This document shows positions 34,391 through 46,765 of a stretch of 64,000 bases of DNA, one piece after another (the first letter of the stretch is position 1; every line of letters starts with the position of its first letter). Below the pieces are notes generated by a model. The model was not told the origin of the DNA. It saw only the letters and a program-made list of their open reading frames with translations, and made no database searches. The stretch is taken from assembly GCA_948567375.1 (NCBI GenBank), contig OX419758.1:5027001-5091000 (forward strand), read 5' to 3'. The translations under genes were made by a program, and so were the position numbers. The DNA comes from Lunularia cruciata. Taxonomy: Eukaryota; Streptophyta; Marchantiopsida; Lunulariales; Lunulariaceae.

Positions 34391-34735
34391 GTGACGCCCA
34401 GACCCTGCCCGTATGGCGCTCCTAACGGGAAGTCGGGAGAACCTGGGAAACGACCGTGGGCCTACAAGTGCACGTTCTGTGGCACTTCGCGGGTCTTGAA
34501 CGGCGATGGAGCACGTTACTTTCACGACAAAAAGAATGGGTTGTCGCATTTCGACGGCATTTCGCGGCTGCTGTTAGGCCTCATAGGGCTTACTCCCAGG
34601 TCCCGGTCACGCGCTTCCGCACAGCAGGGGCAGCCAACGTGCGGATGTCAACACTCGGTCGCTTCACTTGGCGGTGCCGGCGTCACAGGTACCAAGTCGC
34701 CGGTGCGCCTGAATGTTGAAGTGCCGGGCCTGTGA
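34391..34735 (+). other. Open frame with a CxxC finger-like motif, doubtful
   Basis: The frame contains KCTFCGTSRVLNGDGARYFH and a second His eight residues on, faintly like the BED zinc finger of hAT transposase-derived proteins (C-x2-C...H...H). The rest is low complexity. It lies just upstream of the Costars start in the opposite direction, so it could as well be GC-rich promoter sequence. Weak. Confidence 0.2.
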
Positions 34736-35074
34736 CCGCGACGTCTTCTTCGATGTCCTAGCGTTGCGAAGTTTGAGCTTCAGGACCCACGACGTGGTCT
34801 GAACTAACTGAACGGAGCCGTGACCCCGGTTTTAATCTCGATCGGGTTTAGTCTCCTTGGAATGAGCGAAGAGGCAGATTAAAAGAAAGGTATATTGCTA
34901 AGATAACATGGTAAAGATTCTGCTCTCTCTAACTTGCAAATTTTGCTTCAGAGGGATAAATTAGATCCAATTCGCGTGAGGGTGTAACGGCTTACCCTGT
35001 TGAGTTAGATTGCTACTAATTTTATAATATATATATAAAACTTGTTTTAGGAAGTAAAAAGATCTATAAAATTT

Positions 35075-35085
35075 GAGAGAGAGAG

Positions 35086-35166
<81 letters not shown>

Positions 35167-35172
35167 TATATA
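35075..35172. repeat. (GA)n followed by long (TA)n microsatellite
   Basis: About eight GA units run into roughly 35 TA units. It marks the sharp switch from the genic island to AT-rich, repeat-rich DNA. The Tyr/Ile reading frame across it is an artefact. Confidence 0.97.
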
Positions 35173-36230
35173 TAAAATAAGTTTTTAAAGTAAATAAAAA
35201 TGATAAAATTATGTATATAATATCAACTAAAAGATGAAATGAAATAGTAAAATTTTGATTCTTATCCATTGTGTATTTATAAAATTATTAATTTAATTCT
35301 TTATGATTATATTTATAAAGGAATTTGAACCATATAAAATTATCCTCTACTTTTCAAGTTTTAACAAAATATAATTCATTCTATAATAGTTTCAAAGAAC
35401 ATTTCTCACCTATTCGAATTTTACTTGAGAAAATTTCTCAATGTATTATTAATGTTTCGATTTCTGAAGTATGTTCATATGTTACCCGTAGTTAATCGCT
35501 TGCAAATGAGGGGGTTTAGTTACTCAAGAGCTTCCACTCTCCCCCCTTCCTCCCTAACAAGCACTGTTTGTCTTCTATCCAAATGAATTTTTTTTATTAT
35601 TTTAACTAGAGCAAATATTTATATCTTATTTTGAGAAGATGTATCTAAGAAATTTGAAGTCTGTTTGAGAAAAATAACAAAGATGGATAAATAAATAGAA
35701 AATAAACAGAAAATAAAAAAATAAAAAGATCTTATGTTGGTACATCCATCTATTAGATTCCAGATCTTTTATTTTAGTTAGCTCTATTTGCCTGTTCATA
35801 TACCAACATCATTATGCCTAATAATCATGCATAACATCAAAAAGAAGCTATTAATAGTTCTTTTTTATATCAATAGTCTCATTTTTTATTTTATTTAATT
35901 ATTTTTTATATTTATATAATAAACTAAAAAAAGAAATGATAAAATTATATTTATTCTTACAAGTTAGGAAAGTATAAAAGTACAACTTGCCCTTTCCTTA
36001 AGCTAATTTTTGTGGTATTTGCTGTCATGGCAGATTGAATTAACCACTTAACTCAAATAAGATAATATTCTTCATCTGATTATTTACATAGCAAATTATT
36101 ATAGCCGTATGTTGACTCATGCTTTTTGATGCTAGAAGAGAACATAACTTTTACAAACTACACTCTTCTTTTACATGATGCATATAATGTTTATAAATGA
36201 TATTCATTAAGTGACTTAATTGACTTAATT
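35173..36230. other. AT-rich stretch, nothing recognised
   Basis: Very AT-rich with many A/T runs and no open frame of interest. It ends at the left edge of the family A LTR. Confidence 0.5.
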
Positions 36231-36643
36231 TATAAAAGACCCAAGATCAAGGAGAGAAATAGTAAAGAATAGAAGATCACATTGGTATATTTGAATGAGT
36301 GAAACTCCAAATGCCTAGCATGAACTTTGGCTTTGGTATTTAGAGAGAGCATACAAGGGTCTTGAGAAGCTTCTCAAGAAGCTTCCTTGAGCCGCTTTCT
36401 TGGAATGCAAGCCAAGTTAACCAGGAAGCTTCAAGAAGTTTCCTTCTAAAAATCACCTACTTGGCATGCAAGCTAAGCTACTTGGAAGTTTCTAGAATCT
36501 ATCTAGTTGGGGTGGAAGCTAAGCTAGCCAAGAAGCTTCCCAAGAAACTTCATAGATACTTTTGGAATATTCTAGGTTAATTTAGCCTATTCATTACTTT
36601 GTTAGTCCTAATTAACTTCATCACTAAACTCCATATTGCTAAA
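36231..36643 (-). mobile_element. Family A 3' LTR, minus strand
   Basis: It aligns to the other family A LTRs from TATAAAAGACC (left) to CCATATTGCTA (right), with mutated ends (TG/CA partly lost) and a damaged TATA box (TATTTAGA near 36336). HSE-like dyads remain (GAAGCTTCTCAAGAAGCTTC at 36366) but fewer than in the plus-strand copies. This is an older insertion. Confidence 0.82.
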
Positions 36644-39600
36644 CCCCACCACTAGTTGGTGACGGCCTCGTCGCTAGTGAAGTTTCAAACTCCTAGATGA
36701 TATTTGTGCATTTTGGAGATGAGAAAAAGGATCCCATATGGCATCATGAAAAGAATACCCTTTCCAAAGGACCTTGTACTCCGTATGTTGGCGGCAGCCT
36801 TGTTGGATGTGATGACATGTAAGGATATGATCAACTTTGTACTCCTCATGATCATTCATAGGATTTGAGGAGTAGGAGGTTGGACACAAGAGGAAATAGA
36901 AGGGTTAGGAATAAAGGGTTTCAACTTGGAAACGTGAAAGATAGGATGGATGTGCATATGACAAGGCAAGGCAAGGCAAGTCAATAAGCACAAGAGAGAT
37001 GATTTGGGTGACATCAAAGGGTCCTATCCAATTAGAGGTGAGTTTACAAACTTGGGTATCAAGTGGGAGGGGTAGGTTACTAGAGGAGAGCATGACCTTA
37101 TTGCAAACTTGAAAGGTGAGATCACGATGATGTGGTATGCATATTGTTTTTGACGATTCTAAGCAACAAGGAGATGAGATTTGGCTTGTTGGAGGGATTG
37201 TGATATAGTGGTCAAGAAGGTGGAAGTATAAGGGATATGAGATGGAGTAGGAAGAGCAAGAAGAGAATCTGGAACAAGTGGATCTTGGCCAAAGTTGAGA
37301 AAGAAAGGAGAGAATCCAATGCTTTCATGTTTAGAATTATTGTATGCAAACTCTACAGTTGCAAGACATTCATCCCAATTGGTATGGTGGATGTTGACAA
37401 AGGCATGAAGCATATCCTCCGAGGTACAATTTGCACGATCAGTTTTTCCATCAGTTTGAGGATGATAGGCCATGGACAAAGCAAGCTTGGTGCCAAGTAT
37501 CTAGAAGAGTGCTTGCCAGAATTTTCGAGCAAATCAAGGATCACAATTGGAGATGAGTACACAAGGCATCCCATGATACTTGAAGACAATGTTGAAGTAG
37601 ATCTACACCAAGGTTGGAGCATCCACGGTATCAACATGCTAAATGGATTTGCTTACTAAGCTTATCCACAAACACCACAATTGCTATATGACCTTGCTTT
37701 GTCTTGGGTAAGGATATGATGAGATCCAAGCTCACATGTTTTCATCAAGCAGATGGAATGGGGAGTGGTCAAAGGAATCCACTTGGTTTTTGGTTACTAG
37801 CCTTGTCGCATTGGCAGTTCTCACACAATCGGATAAACTCTCAAACATCTTGTGTCATGTTGGGCCACCACCATTGGTGTTGGAGAGTACCTACCGTCTT
37901 ATCCACACCCAAGAGACCAACGATTGGTAAATCATGGGCTTCTTGGAGGCGCACAAGTCAAAGATCAGCCTTGGATGGAACATAAGTCTGGTTCTCACAG
38001 AATAGAAGGCCTTCCTTGTAGGAGAAGTGTTTTACTCCTTGTCACATGCAACAAGATAACCTTGTATCATCTGAAAGAAAAAGGTCCTGTTTTAAAGTTA
38101 TCTTAAACTCAATTTGGACTTTGGAATCAATTGATACCGTCATAATTGCCATCTTGATGAAGGGAAGAGACTTTAAATTAGGTCGTTGTGATAGGGCATC
38201 AAGGATGACATAGAACCAACCAGATTTGTACTCAAGTTTGATGTAAATCAATTTTAGTTGCTCCTCCCATCTATGATGTCAACTTTTCATGTGTTCCAAG
38301 TGTAATGTCTGCAACAATGGTTTTTGATCAGTTTGCATGATCACTTGTTTCCCCAAGAGATAATATCTCCATACCTTGGTGGCATATACCTTTAAAAGTT
38401 GTTCTTGATCTCAAGTAGAGTAATTCCTTTCAGTTGTATTTAGTCGGTGAGACACAAAGGCAATGAGGTGCAATCTATTTGGGAATTCTTGCTGCAACAT
38501 GGCTCCAATTGCAAAGTTAGAAGCATCAAAATCAACCACGCAAGGTAGTGGATAATATAGTTGCAGAATGGCTCCTAAAGACACCATATATTTCAGATTT
38601 TAGAATCTTCTTCATGCTTGGTGGTCCACTAAAAGCTCAAGTTCTTCCACAAGAGATCAATCAATGGTGTGGCAACATGAGCATAATAGAGGATGAACCG
38701 TCAATAAAAGCTAGCCAATCCATTAAGTGCACGTACTTCTATAGCATCCTTTGGAGTAGGCTAATCAATAATGGCCTTGATTTTCTCCTCTTCCATCTTT
38801 TCCTCTGATAAGATCTTGTGACCTAAAGAGGTAACTTTCTTTTGCCAAAAGACACACTTCAACTTCTTTTTATAAAATTTCCACAATTGAAGTCATCTTA
38901 GGACTTCTCGCATATGATTCACGTGTTCTACCTTTATCTTGCTATGGATTAAGATATCATCCAAGAATACCACCATGTACTGATCTAATATCCATCTAAT
39001 ACCCAATGCATCTGATCCATGAAGACTATTGGAGCATTAGTGAGTCCAAAAGGTAGAACTCTCTACTCAAAATGCCCATACCTTGTGCCAAAGGTAGTCT
39101 TTTGCACACTTCCCTATCAATGGGGATTTGACAATAGCAGCTGCAAATATCCAACTTGGAGAAGTATTGTGCTCCACTCAATTGATCAACAAAGTCACCA
39201 ATTTGATGCAAGGGATATTCATTCTTCATTGTTTGTTTATTGAGGCCATGGTAGTCAATACAGAAATGAAGTCCTCTATCCTTCTTTGGAAAAAATAGTA
39301 CCAATGCTCCCCAAGAAGATGTACTATGTTGTATGAAATCCTTCTCCAACTACTCCGTAAGTGTTGTTTGCAACTCCTCTAACTCCTTTGGTGAGAGCTG
39401 ATAGATTGGTCTACCCATTAGAGTGCTCTTTGGCAATAACTCAATCTTGAAGGGCATACCACAATTGGAGTGTAGTCCCTTGGGTAGATCATCCAAAAAT
39501 ACATCTATAAACTCTTGAACTATTTGATCAACCATTTCTTGATGAGGTTCTTGACTCTCCTCAGATTCTCCTTGTGCAATCTGCTTGATACACACTGCAA

Positions 39601-39990
39601 AAGTAGACTTATCCTCCTCCAAAGCTTGCTCTATGGCTTCTTCACTAACAAACTTCCCATCCAAGGACTCATCTTCCTTCAAATCTTACTCTATGGCTAC
39701 CGTCCCAGCAAACATCCTATCCTAGGACTGACTATTCTTAGGTGTCTTACTCAGAGGTACCAGACAACTTAATTAGAAATTCCTACCTTGATGTTGTACT
39801 TGAATTTGTCATCAGTCCAATCAAATTGAACCTTATGATGTTCAAACAAAGGTAGACCTAGAATGATATCATAGTGTAGAGGTGCCACTACAAACCTCAT
39901 ACACTCCAGTTACTCTTTCCCAATCTTGAAGGTAATAGGATACAAGGTACAAAATGCAGAACTCTTTCTACCATCTGCCATCATCTAATA
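36644..39990 (-). pseudogene. Family A chromovirus pol, minus strand
   Basis: Going from 39.99 kb downwards: protease end (LGLPLFEHHKVQFDWTDD-like, about 39870-39810), acidic linker (39682-39530), RT (YWQIPID-type CYCQIPIDRE, about 39130; catalytic aspartates near 38950), RNase H (38560-38180), integrase with AYHPQTDGKTDRANCT (37479-37420), linker NFGQDPLVPDSLLA (about 37280) and chromodomain HEEYKVDHILTCHHIQQG with KVLWKGYSFHDAIWDP (36860-36720). In this copy the chromodomain is unbroken, but frame shifts and stops elsewhere make the gene inactive. The 3' LTR at 36231-36643 follows in the correct orientation. No 5' LTR or gag was found beyond 40 kb. Confidence 0.88.
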
Positions 39991-40790
39991 CTTCTAGGAC
40001 AAGAGAACTCTCCAAGAGAGAAAATACTATTTCACACTCAATACTCTAATGCCCCAAAGGAGCATCTCATCTTTATTATATAGCAGAGAGGATCCCCTCA
40101 AAGGAAGCTCCACCCTTGGATTAAATACATGGATTGGTGATATGTCAGTGAGCTCATCTTTGGATTAGTTGTTTGGATGGGTGATATGCCAAATCCTCAT
40201 CCTATCTAGTTGGTCAAATGGGTTTGACCAAAGGGAATCTTCCTTTAGGGAGCTCAAAATTGTATGGGTTAGGTACCATTGGAAAGCTCTCAATGAGAAA
40301 AATCATAGGGAGGAGAATGCAAGTGTTTTTTATTCTTGAGAGGGAAGAATCCCTTCATTTTTGAGGCCTAATTCATCCGTTTAGGCCTCCAAAATTGGCT
40401 CTAAGGTTTTCAAGCTATTTTTGGCTTTTTCTCTATTAGTAGAAGTATTCTTTTGGTGATACCTCTATCTCATCTTCTTAGCCCATTGTACACAACACCT
40501 TTCTAGATGTTACCATGCCAATTTTCACCTCTAGATTATATGTCTAGCTACTTGTATTACATACGTCCTCCCTTTTAAGACACAATGTCATTGTGCAAAG
40601 TTGCTACTCAAAATATTGAACTAACACTAGTGCGTTGCTCAAGTTGACTGTTGGTTCTCATGGTTGCCTCATATGGTGAGTACACTTTCCAATGGACTAG
40701 ATATTTCACGAGCCAATGGTGTGTACCACAAATGCATTTTTGGAGAAAACATTTGACCTCATACTCCTCCGCTTCATCAACAAGTGTTGG
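39991..40790. other. Unassigned segment between two gypsy fragments
   Basis: No coding signal recognised. It could be the missing part of either neighbour, decayed beyond recognition. Confidence 0.4.
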
Positions 40791-41840
40791 ACAAGGTCAA
40801 CTTTCTTGGATGGAAGAGAAGTGGGGTGGCCGGGGAGCATATTGGCATAATAAGGAAACATGAAACACCGGGTGGATCTTCATATGTGGTAGTAGCTCAA
40901 GGTGATAGGCCACGACATTGATGCAACAAAGGATGGAGAAAGGTCCAATAAAACAAGGTCTAAGCTTATGAGGACTAACTAACTTGAGGTTGGTGGTTGA
41001 CAACTAGACTTGATCTCCCACATTGAACTCCATGTGTTGGCGGTGTGCATATATGTATTGCTTTTGCCAATTTTGGGTGATTTGCAACTTGTGCTTGGCA
41101 TTCTCTACACCATGTTGGATTCTAGAAACAAAAGTGTTGACAACATCAACCTTGGTAGCCACTGGACAGACCTTCATCAAGCTTGAAGGTGTGAAAGGAT
41201 GTTCTCCATACATGAGGAAGATAAGTGTGCCTTGTGTGGAGGTATTCACTAAATTTTTGTAAGCAAATTCCACCAGTGGGAGTAAGGTGTCCATAAATAC
41301 TCTCTTGCTCATCTAAAGTAAAGCCCCAAAGCATGTCCTCAATAGTGCAATTCACCATCTCCGTTTGTCTATTTGTCTGTGGATGGTAAGCTTTGGATAT
41401 GGCCAATTTGGTTTTGAAGAACCCAAAGAGTATTCTCCAAAACAAACTAGTGAATTGAGCCTCTATTTATGATGAGCGCTTGAGATAAGCCATGATAGGA
41501 AAAGATTGCATCTAAGTAAAATTGAGCTAGTTGCGGGGCACTCACATCCTTGGTGGTAGGACGTACATGATCATTTTGCTGAGTTGGCCAACAAAGACTA
41601 TGATGAAGTCAAACCCAAAGGTGGTCTAGGGCAATTTACAACCAGATCCATGCTTACATATTCTCAATGTTGTGTAGGAGTGGGGAGAGGTTGGAAGAGT
41701 CATGCGGGAGCTTGATTAGAAGCCTTATTTTGTTGATAAAGTAAGTAACACCAAACATATTCCATCACATTGTGCTCATCTTGAGCCAATAGTAATGGCG
41801 TTTGACCGCATCCAAGGTCTTGTCCACTCCAACATTGTTA
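40790..41840 (-). pseudogene. Integrase of a different Ty3/gypsy lineage
   Basis: The minus strand gives an integrase finger (HNNVGVDKTLDAVKRHYYWL near 41830), core with AYHPQTNRQTEMVN (about 41385), linker (LPLVEFAYKNLVNTSTQGTL near 41290; YGEHPFTPSSL) and the C-terminal block KLRPCFIGPFSILCCI, HPVFHVSLLCQYAP (40960-40850). This last block is the LSPRFIGPF...IHPVFHVSLL signature of plant gypsy integrases, distinct in sequence from family A and D. Stops and shifts are frequent. RT and LTRs were not found nearby. Confidence 0.82.
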
Positions 41841-43958
41841 TGTTGTGGTTTGTGTAGCCCATGAAAAAGTAAATTGGTGTGGTTTAAGTTAGCCTACTCT
41901 ATCTTTACAGAAGTAAAGATGGAGTAGGTTGTATGATAGATTCCATGATTGAGCTATTTCCATGTGAGCAATCTATGTACATGTATACAATTGGCCCTCT
42001 GTATTATGGTCTTGTATTCTTTGAGTGCTCTTATGTATATAGGTGGTGGAGAGTTGAATGGAAGGTGTGTTTTAGTTGGAGGACTCCTGAGGGGGAGTAG
42101 GATGTTGAGAGTGAGAGTTGTAGCAGAGCATGGAGGCCGGACATTAGAAAGAGCAATTGAATAGGAGATGTCCCATACTCCCAAATCCTTTTCTCATTAG
42201 GCTTTAGATTCTACACCATAATGGATTACGGGATTGAATGGGGGCACATTTTGAGGATTCACAAAGTCAATGATGGAAAACCCAGATCCTATTGTCCTTC
42301 TGATTACTTATAAGCAAGTTTGGGACTTGAAAATCTATGTGCTCTTGTAATTGGAGAATGATGAGTTTCAAAGTGTATTTGTGGGGTCCACTTGTCAAGA
42401 AGTGAAGAGGCTAAATGACAAAATTGCAAGAGATTGGGTTCCAAGGAAAAAGTTGGGAGTTTTTCAACCATGGAGGGAGTTTGGGGAGGACATTCAAAGA
42501 TTCAAGACCACGTTTAGAGAGAAGAGCTGACCGGCTATAATTTGGAGACTAATATTAAGTGATTTGAGTCAATTCTTTGGGAGAATGATCAATTGAATCA
42601 AGGAGGGTAAAATTTCTACCCAAGAGCACAACATAAGTGATTAAAGGAGCTTCATGAGACATTTTCATGATTTTTCAGTTAGGTTAGAGAGTTCACCAGC
42701 GTTCTTGTATTGTTGAGCTCAAGAAATTTTAGGGTTTAATCAATTTCAAATCAGATCTGGCCAATTGAAGTTGGAGCTTTGGAAAGTGAGGAGTTGGAGG
42801 TGAGATGCTAATTAGGTTTGAAGTTTTGGTCACTCTTGAAGTTGTGGTCCAAATCACCTTGTGAAAATTTCCAATATTTTTGGTGGCTAAGGTTTGTACT
42901 TTATGCAAAGGTTTCATGTGAATTCCTCAAATGGAAAATTTAGAGTCTTGGAGCAAATATACTTGGGTCTATAGAGCTCACAAGTTAGCCTAGCTCAAGA
43001 ATTGATCCATATCTAGAATTTGGGGTTGGATTAGGGTACTAAACTTAACAGAATGCACAACTAGCTATTGTGAAAATTTTGGTTAACTTTGGGTCTATGG
43101 AGAATGAGAGATGATGCAACAAACTCTACTGAAAATACTATTGCAAGCTCGGTAGAGCATTTCTATCTTTTATCACTTCATGTAGGATTTGATTGACTTC
43201 CTAAAAGACCACAAGATTGCCTACAAGTCCTTGTCTATTTTAGGATGCCTCACCCCAAACCTCAAACATTAGGATGCCAACTCAAAAGATAGACATAATG
43301 GGTAAATAAAAAATTCTCTATGGGAACCTCCTATTTCTCGCAAGATACAATGATTGTGAAAACACGGTGTTTCATGACAAGTTGTATCAAATGAAGAAAT
43401 GGCACCACATGCACAATGTTTGGGGTTTTAATGTGAAATAGTACCAAGTGGAGGATGATTCTTTTTATCCAAGTGCAAAGCAATGTATTTTGCATGGAAA
43501 ATTTTAATCTTGGCAAAAAAGTACACAATTGACAAGGACCGCATCCCAAAAAAATCCTATTAGGAACCCAAGTCATTCAAGCTTGTTCAAAAAAGAAGGT
43601 ATAAACTCAACCATTGAGAAAAGTGATTGTGGGAAATCAAGCTAGCAACAAAGAATCACCTATGGGAATGCAATTGCAAAGATAGATACTTAAAGTTAGT
43701 GAATGCATGCAAAATGATCAAAAATTCACTAGAAGGTTAATTTGGGGAGCTCTTTTGGACCATTTGGATCAAATAAGAAGAGAAATAAAATTCTAATGCT
43801 CATAAATTCTGGATTTATGCAGAAAAATATTGAGCACACAAAGTTTTACCCACAATCCTTTTGGGATGAATTGTTTTTATCAATTACACTATTACACTAA
43901 GGGTTTAATTGTCAAAATAATCTATAATTGAATTATAATCTAAATTGTCATTCTCAAC
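41841..43958. other. No gene recognised
   Basis: AT-rich, with scattered short frames and no motif. Probably old repeat DNA. Its right end (43959-43974) is the left target duplication of a family B copy. Confidence 0.4.
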
Positions 43959-43974
43959 ATGCATGATCATCTTC

Positions 43975-46037
43975 AAGTAAAATGTGACCGTGTGTGATAG
44001 CAAGAAGGATGAGAAGACCTCATCAAGCCATACAAGGAAAAGACAAACGGGGTAAAATGGGGCTAAGCTCCAATAATATTGGTAAGAGGAATCCATCCTA
44101 CAAGACCTAAGATATCTAAGCTATACAAATCATATGGTCTAGAAACAACTCAAGCATCCAAAGAAGTATCACCTAGTGTGCTTGCTCTCTTATGGATTGT
44201 ATTAGCCAATGCTCTTTATAGAGCAATGGACACATATTGCCTAAAATATGTGGTGAAATAGCATAGTGACAATGATACCTACCTCCTAACATCTTGAATG
44301 ATATGCTCTTTGGCACTCCCCAACAAAAGTGTCAAATGTTGCATCTATTGCTCCATATAACTCCAAGGCTAGAGAACAAAGAGGTTACCTCATTGCTTAC
44401 TCCTATACTTGGAGACCTTGTATGTTGACACTTTACTTGCTACCTATCTCATAGTATGGATGATCTGTCCTCCAGCAGTACATCACATATAGGGTCTATA
44501 ACCACAATATCCGCTACTATCACATGGATCTTGATCCAAGTATAAGTCTGCCCTAACTCATGTTAACTACAAAGCATACCAATGCTTTCTCCAAGCAAGC
44601 TCTCTTGTGTCATGGCAAACATTATATCCCTTATAGGATTGTGGCTATCCTTTATCTTCCAAAAGGACACCATGTCATATGGACCATTGTAGCATTTAAT
44701 GTAGAACCACACTCATAAGTGAGTAATGAAGATGCAAATGGGTGAATGAAACCTAGGCAAAACCTCATCTCTATAAAGAAAGTACTTGGTGCAAGTTGAA
44801 ATTCCCAAATGCATGGTCAATCTAGGATCCAAGGGCCTGCATCCTTGCCAAAGCAAGAACAAAGACATGCTCTAGTAGCACAAAGAATGGATGAGTCAAC
44901 TAAGAAAAAATGTAATGTATGTTGAAGGAAGACTACAAACATTTGGTCCAATCTAAGGAAGGATGGAAGGTCATCTCAAGCCCATGGAGATATATCATCT
45001 TTCATCTATTGCAATAACACTTGGAGTGAAAAAGATCCTTCCTACACCTTGGTCACTTATGTCTCCAAGACTAGCCTATCAACAACCAAAATTTGGGAGG
45101 AAGGTAGAGGTGCTAAGAGAGCCCAACTACCCAAAAATGCTATAGGTATTATCTCTTCCATAGATAGTAGGCCTACCCCTCTGCACAAGATTGGTAGAGA
45201 TGTTTGTCTATGTGCCAAATCCTTGATTGCACACTCAAATGTCCTTGGTCCAATGATATCACCAAAGATATCCATATCCTTTTATCAAACACTCTCAAAT
45301 GTGATAAGAAGGTCAGAGAAGGAGGAATCATGCAAAGAAGGTAGGTCAGTCTTTGAGTAATACTAGAGGAGAGTATACCAAATGCCATTTGTGGATCTCC
45401 TAATAAAGAGAGGTCATCTACATGAAGAATATCCTCTATAAGGGCTGTGGCTAGGATGTGAGTGAAAAATTTCTTAGATACTTTTAGCACTCCAAAAATA
45501 CATATGCTATCTATAGATATGATACATCCCTCTAGAAGCTAGAGGTGAGGAAGAATACCTAAAGGGGACCATGCTCTACACTTTGACACCTTAACTCCCA
45601 AGCCTACAAGATGAAGCTTGGTAATCAAGTGGTCAAAGGCCTACCTTATCTGATCTACAAGGCCCATGATGTGTGTATTGTCTATCCAAGAGGGGAGAAC
45701 ATAACCTAGCATGGCCAAAATAGTAGATAAGAGGGCTCAAAAATGAGCCATGGCAAATAAATGTTCCCTTAAAGGATCTTCCTATTTTGTACCAATGACC
45801 AACTCTAAGACAATGACTCCCTCTTATGAGAAGCCATGTTGGTAATAAAGGGAAGAAATAGAGCCATAGAAAAACTACATGGAAGGATTGAGACTCATCA
45901 AGGATCCACCGGCTTCACTAAGCCCTCTATAGATAGATGCACGTGAGAAGTTAGAAACATTCTCAACATCCACCAAAAGGACAACCCACCCTAGGTAGAT
46001 ATCTAGGACTGCTCTAATGCTTAGAGATATATCCTCA
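43975..46037 (-). mobile_element. Family B copy, 5'-truncated and decayed
   Basis: It aligns along its length to the minus strand of the full-length element: 3' end (GTGACCGTGTG, AAGCCATACAAGG, GGGGCTAAGC at 43985-44070), endonuclease region (44150-44630), and the C-terminal and thumb parts of RT (45057-45490, with FGDIIGPRTFECAIKDLAHR and EDILHVDDLSLLGDPQMAFG). Flanks carry an imperfect duplication, ATGCATGATCATCTTC (43959-43974) against ATGCATGTAATCATCTTC (46038-46055). At the place of the in-frame TAG in the other copies this one has TAA (near 44661). Many stops show it is old. Confidence 0.85.
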
Positions 46038-46599
46038 ATGCATGTAATCATCTTCTATGAAAATAAACTGATGTTTTTTCTTTGACAAGTTTTGGCTATT
46101 TTCTTACCCATAACAATATTACCTTTAACCTTTTATTAAATAAATGGTCCTATACTTGAGTAGTACTTGTAAATATATGGAAAATTCAAAAATCTAAGTC
46201 AATAATATTTATGGGTACCCATAGAAATATTTATAGTAATTCCACTCTACCCATAGAATCCTATAAATTTCTCAATTGAAAACCCCCTATGGTTACAAGA
46301 TATGCAAGGAGGTCCTCTATTTTATATAGTAGCACCTCCCATAATCCAATAAAGGTTAACGGATCATGATTTTCAAAACACATAAAATTGTATGGTCTAT
46401 GGGAGGTCTTGTAGACCATAAGCCTAAAAAATTAGCCCAAATATTTGAATCCAATAAGAAATTAATCTAAACTGAAATTTTTAAATTTCAGTTTTAAATT
46501 TTTAAATTTAAATTTTTATGGCTTTATTGTGAATAGAATAAAATTTAGATATGTAACTATATGGAAAATTTTACATGAGTTGCCTCTCACCCAGAAACT

Positions 46600-46765
46600 C
46601 CAAAACTGAAACCCTAATATCAATGGCATGACTGTCATTAGGAGCATAGCATAGAACAGACAAGAGGACCACTTGTATGAACCAAAGGTAAACTCCAAGC
46701 CAAAAGAGGAAGGAGTCCACCAATATGAGGTCCTTTTCAACAACTCCAAGAGTAGCATGTAGCAT
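46600..46765 (-). repeat. Diverged repeat shared with 18.77-18.94 kb
   Basis: See the entry at 18765. The minus strand here carries LLELLKRTSYWWTPSSFGLE, and in another frame EKDLILVDSFLFWLGVYLWF and VVLLSVLCYAPNDSHAIDI. The two sites are 28 kb apart and inverted. Confidence 0.55.

Noticed and set aside
34961-35269. 102-codon minus-strand frame
   Set aside because: It is a Tyr/Ile run produced by the (TA)n microsatellite.
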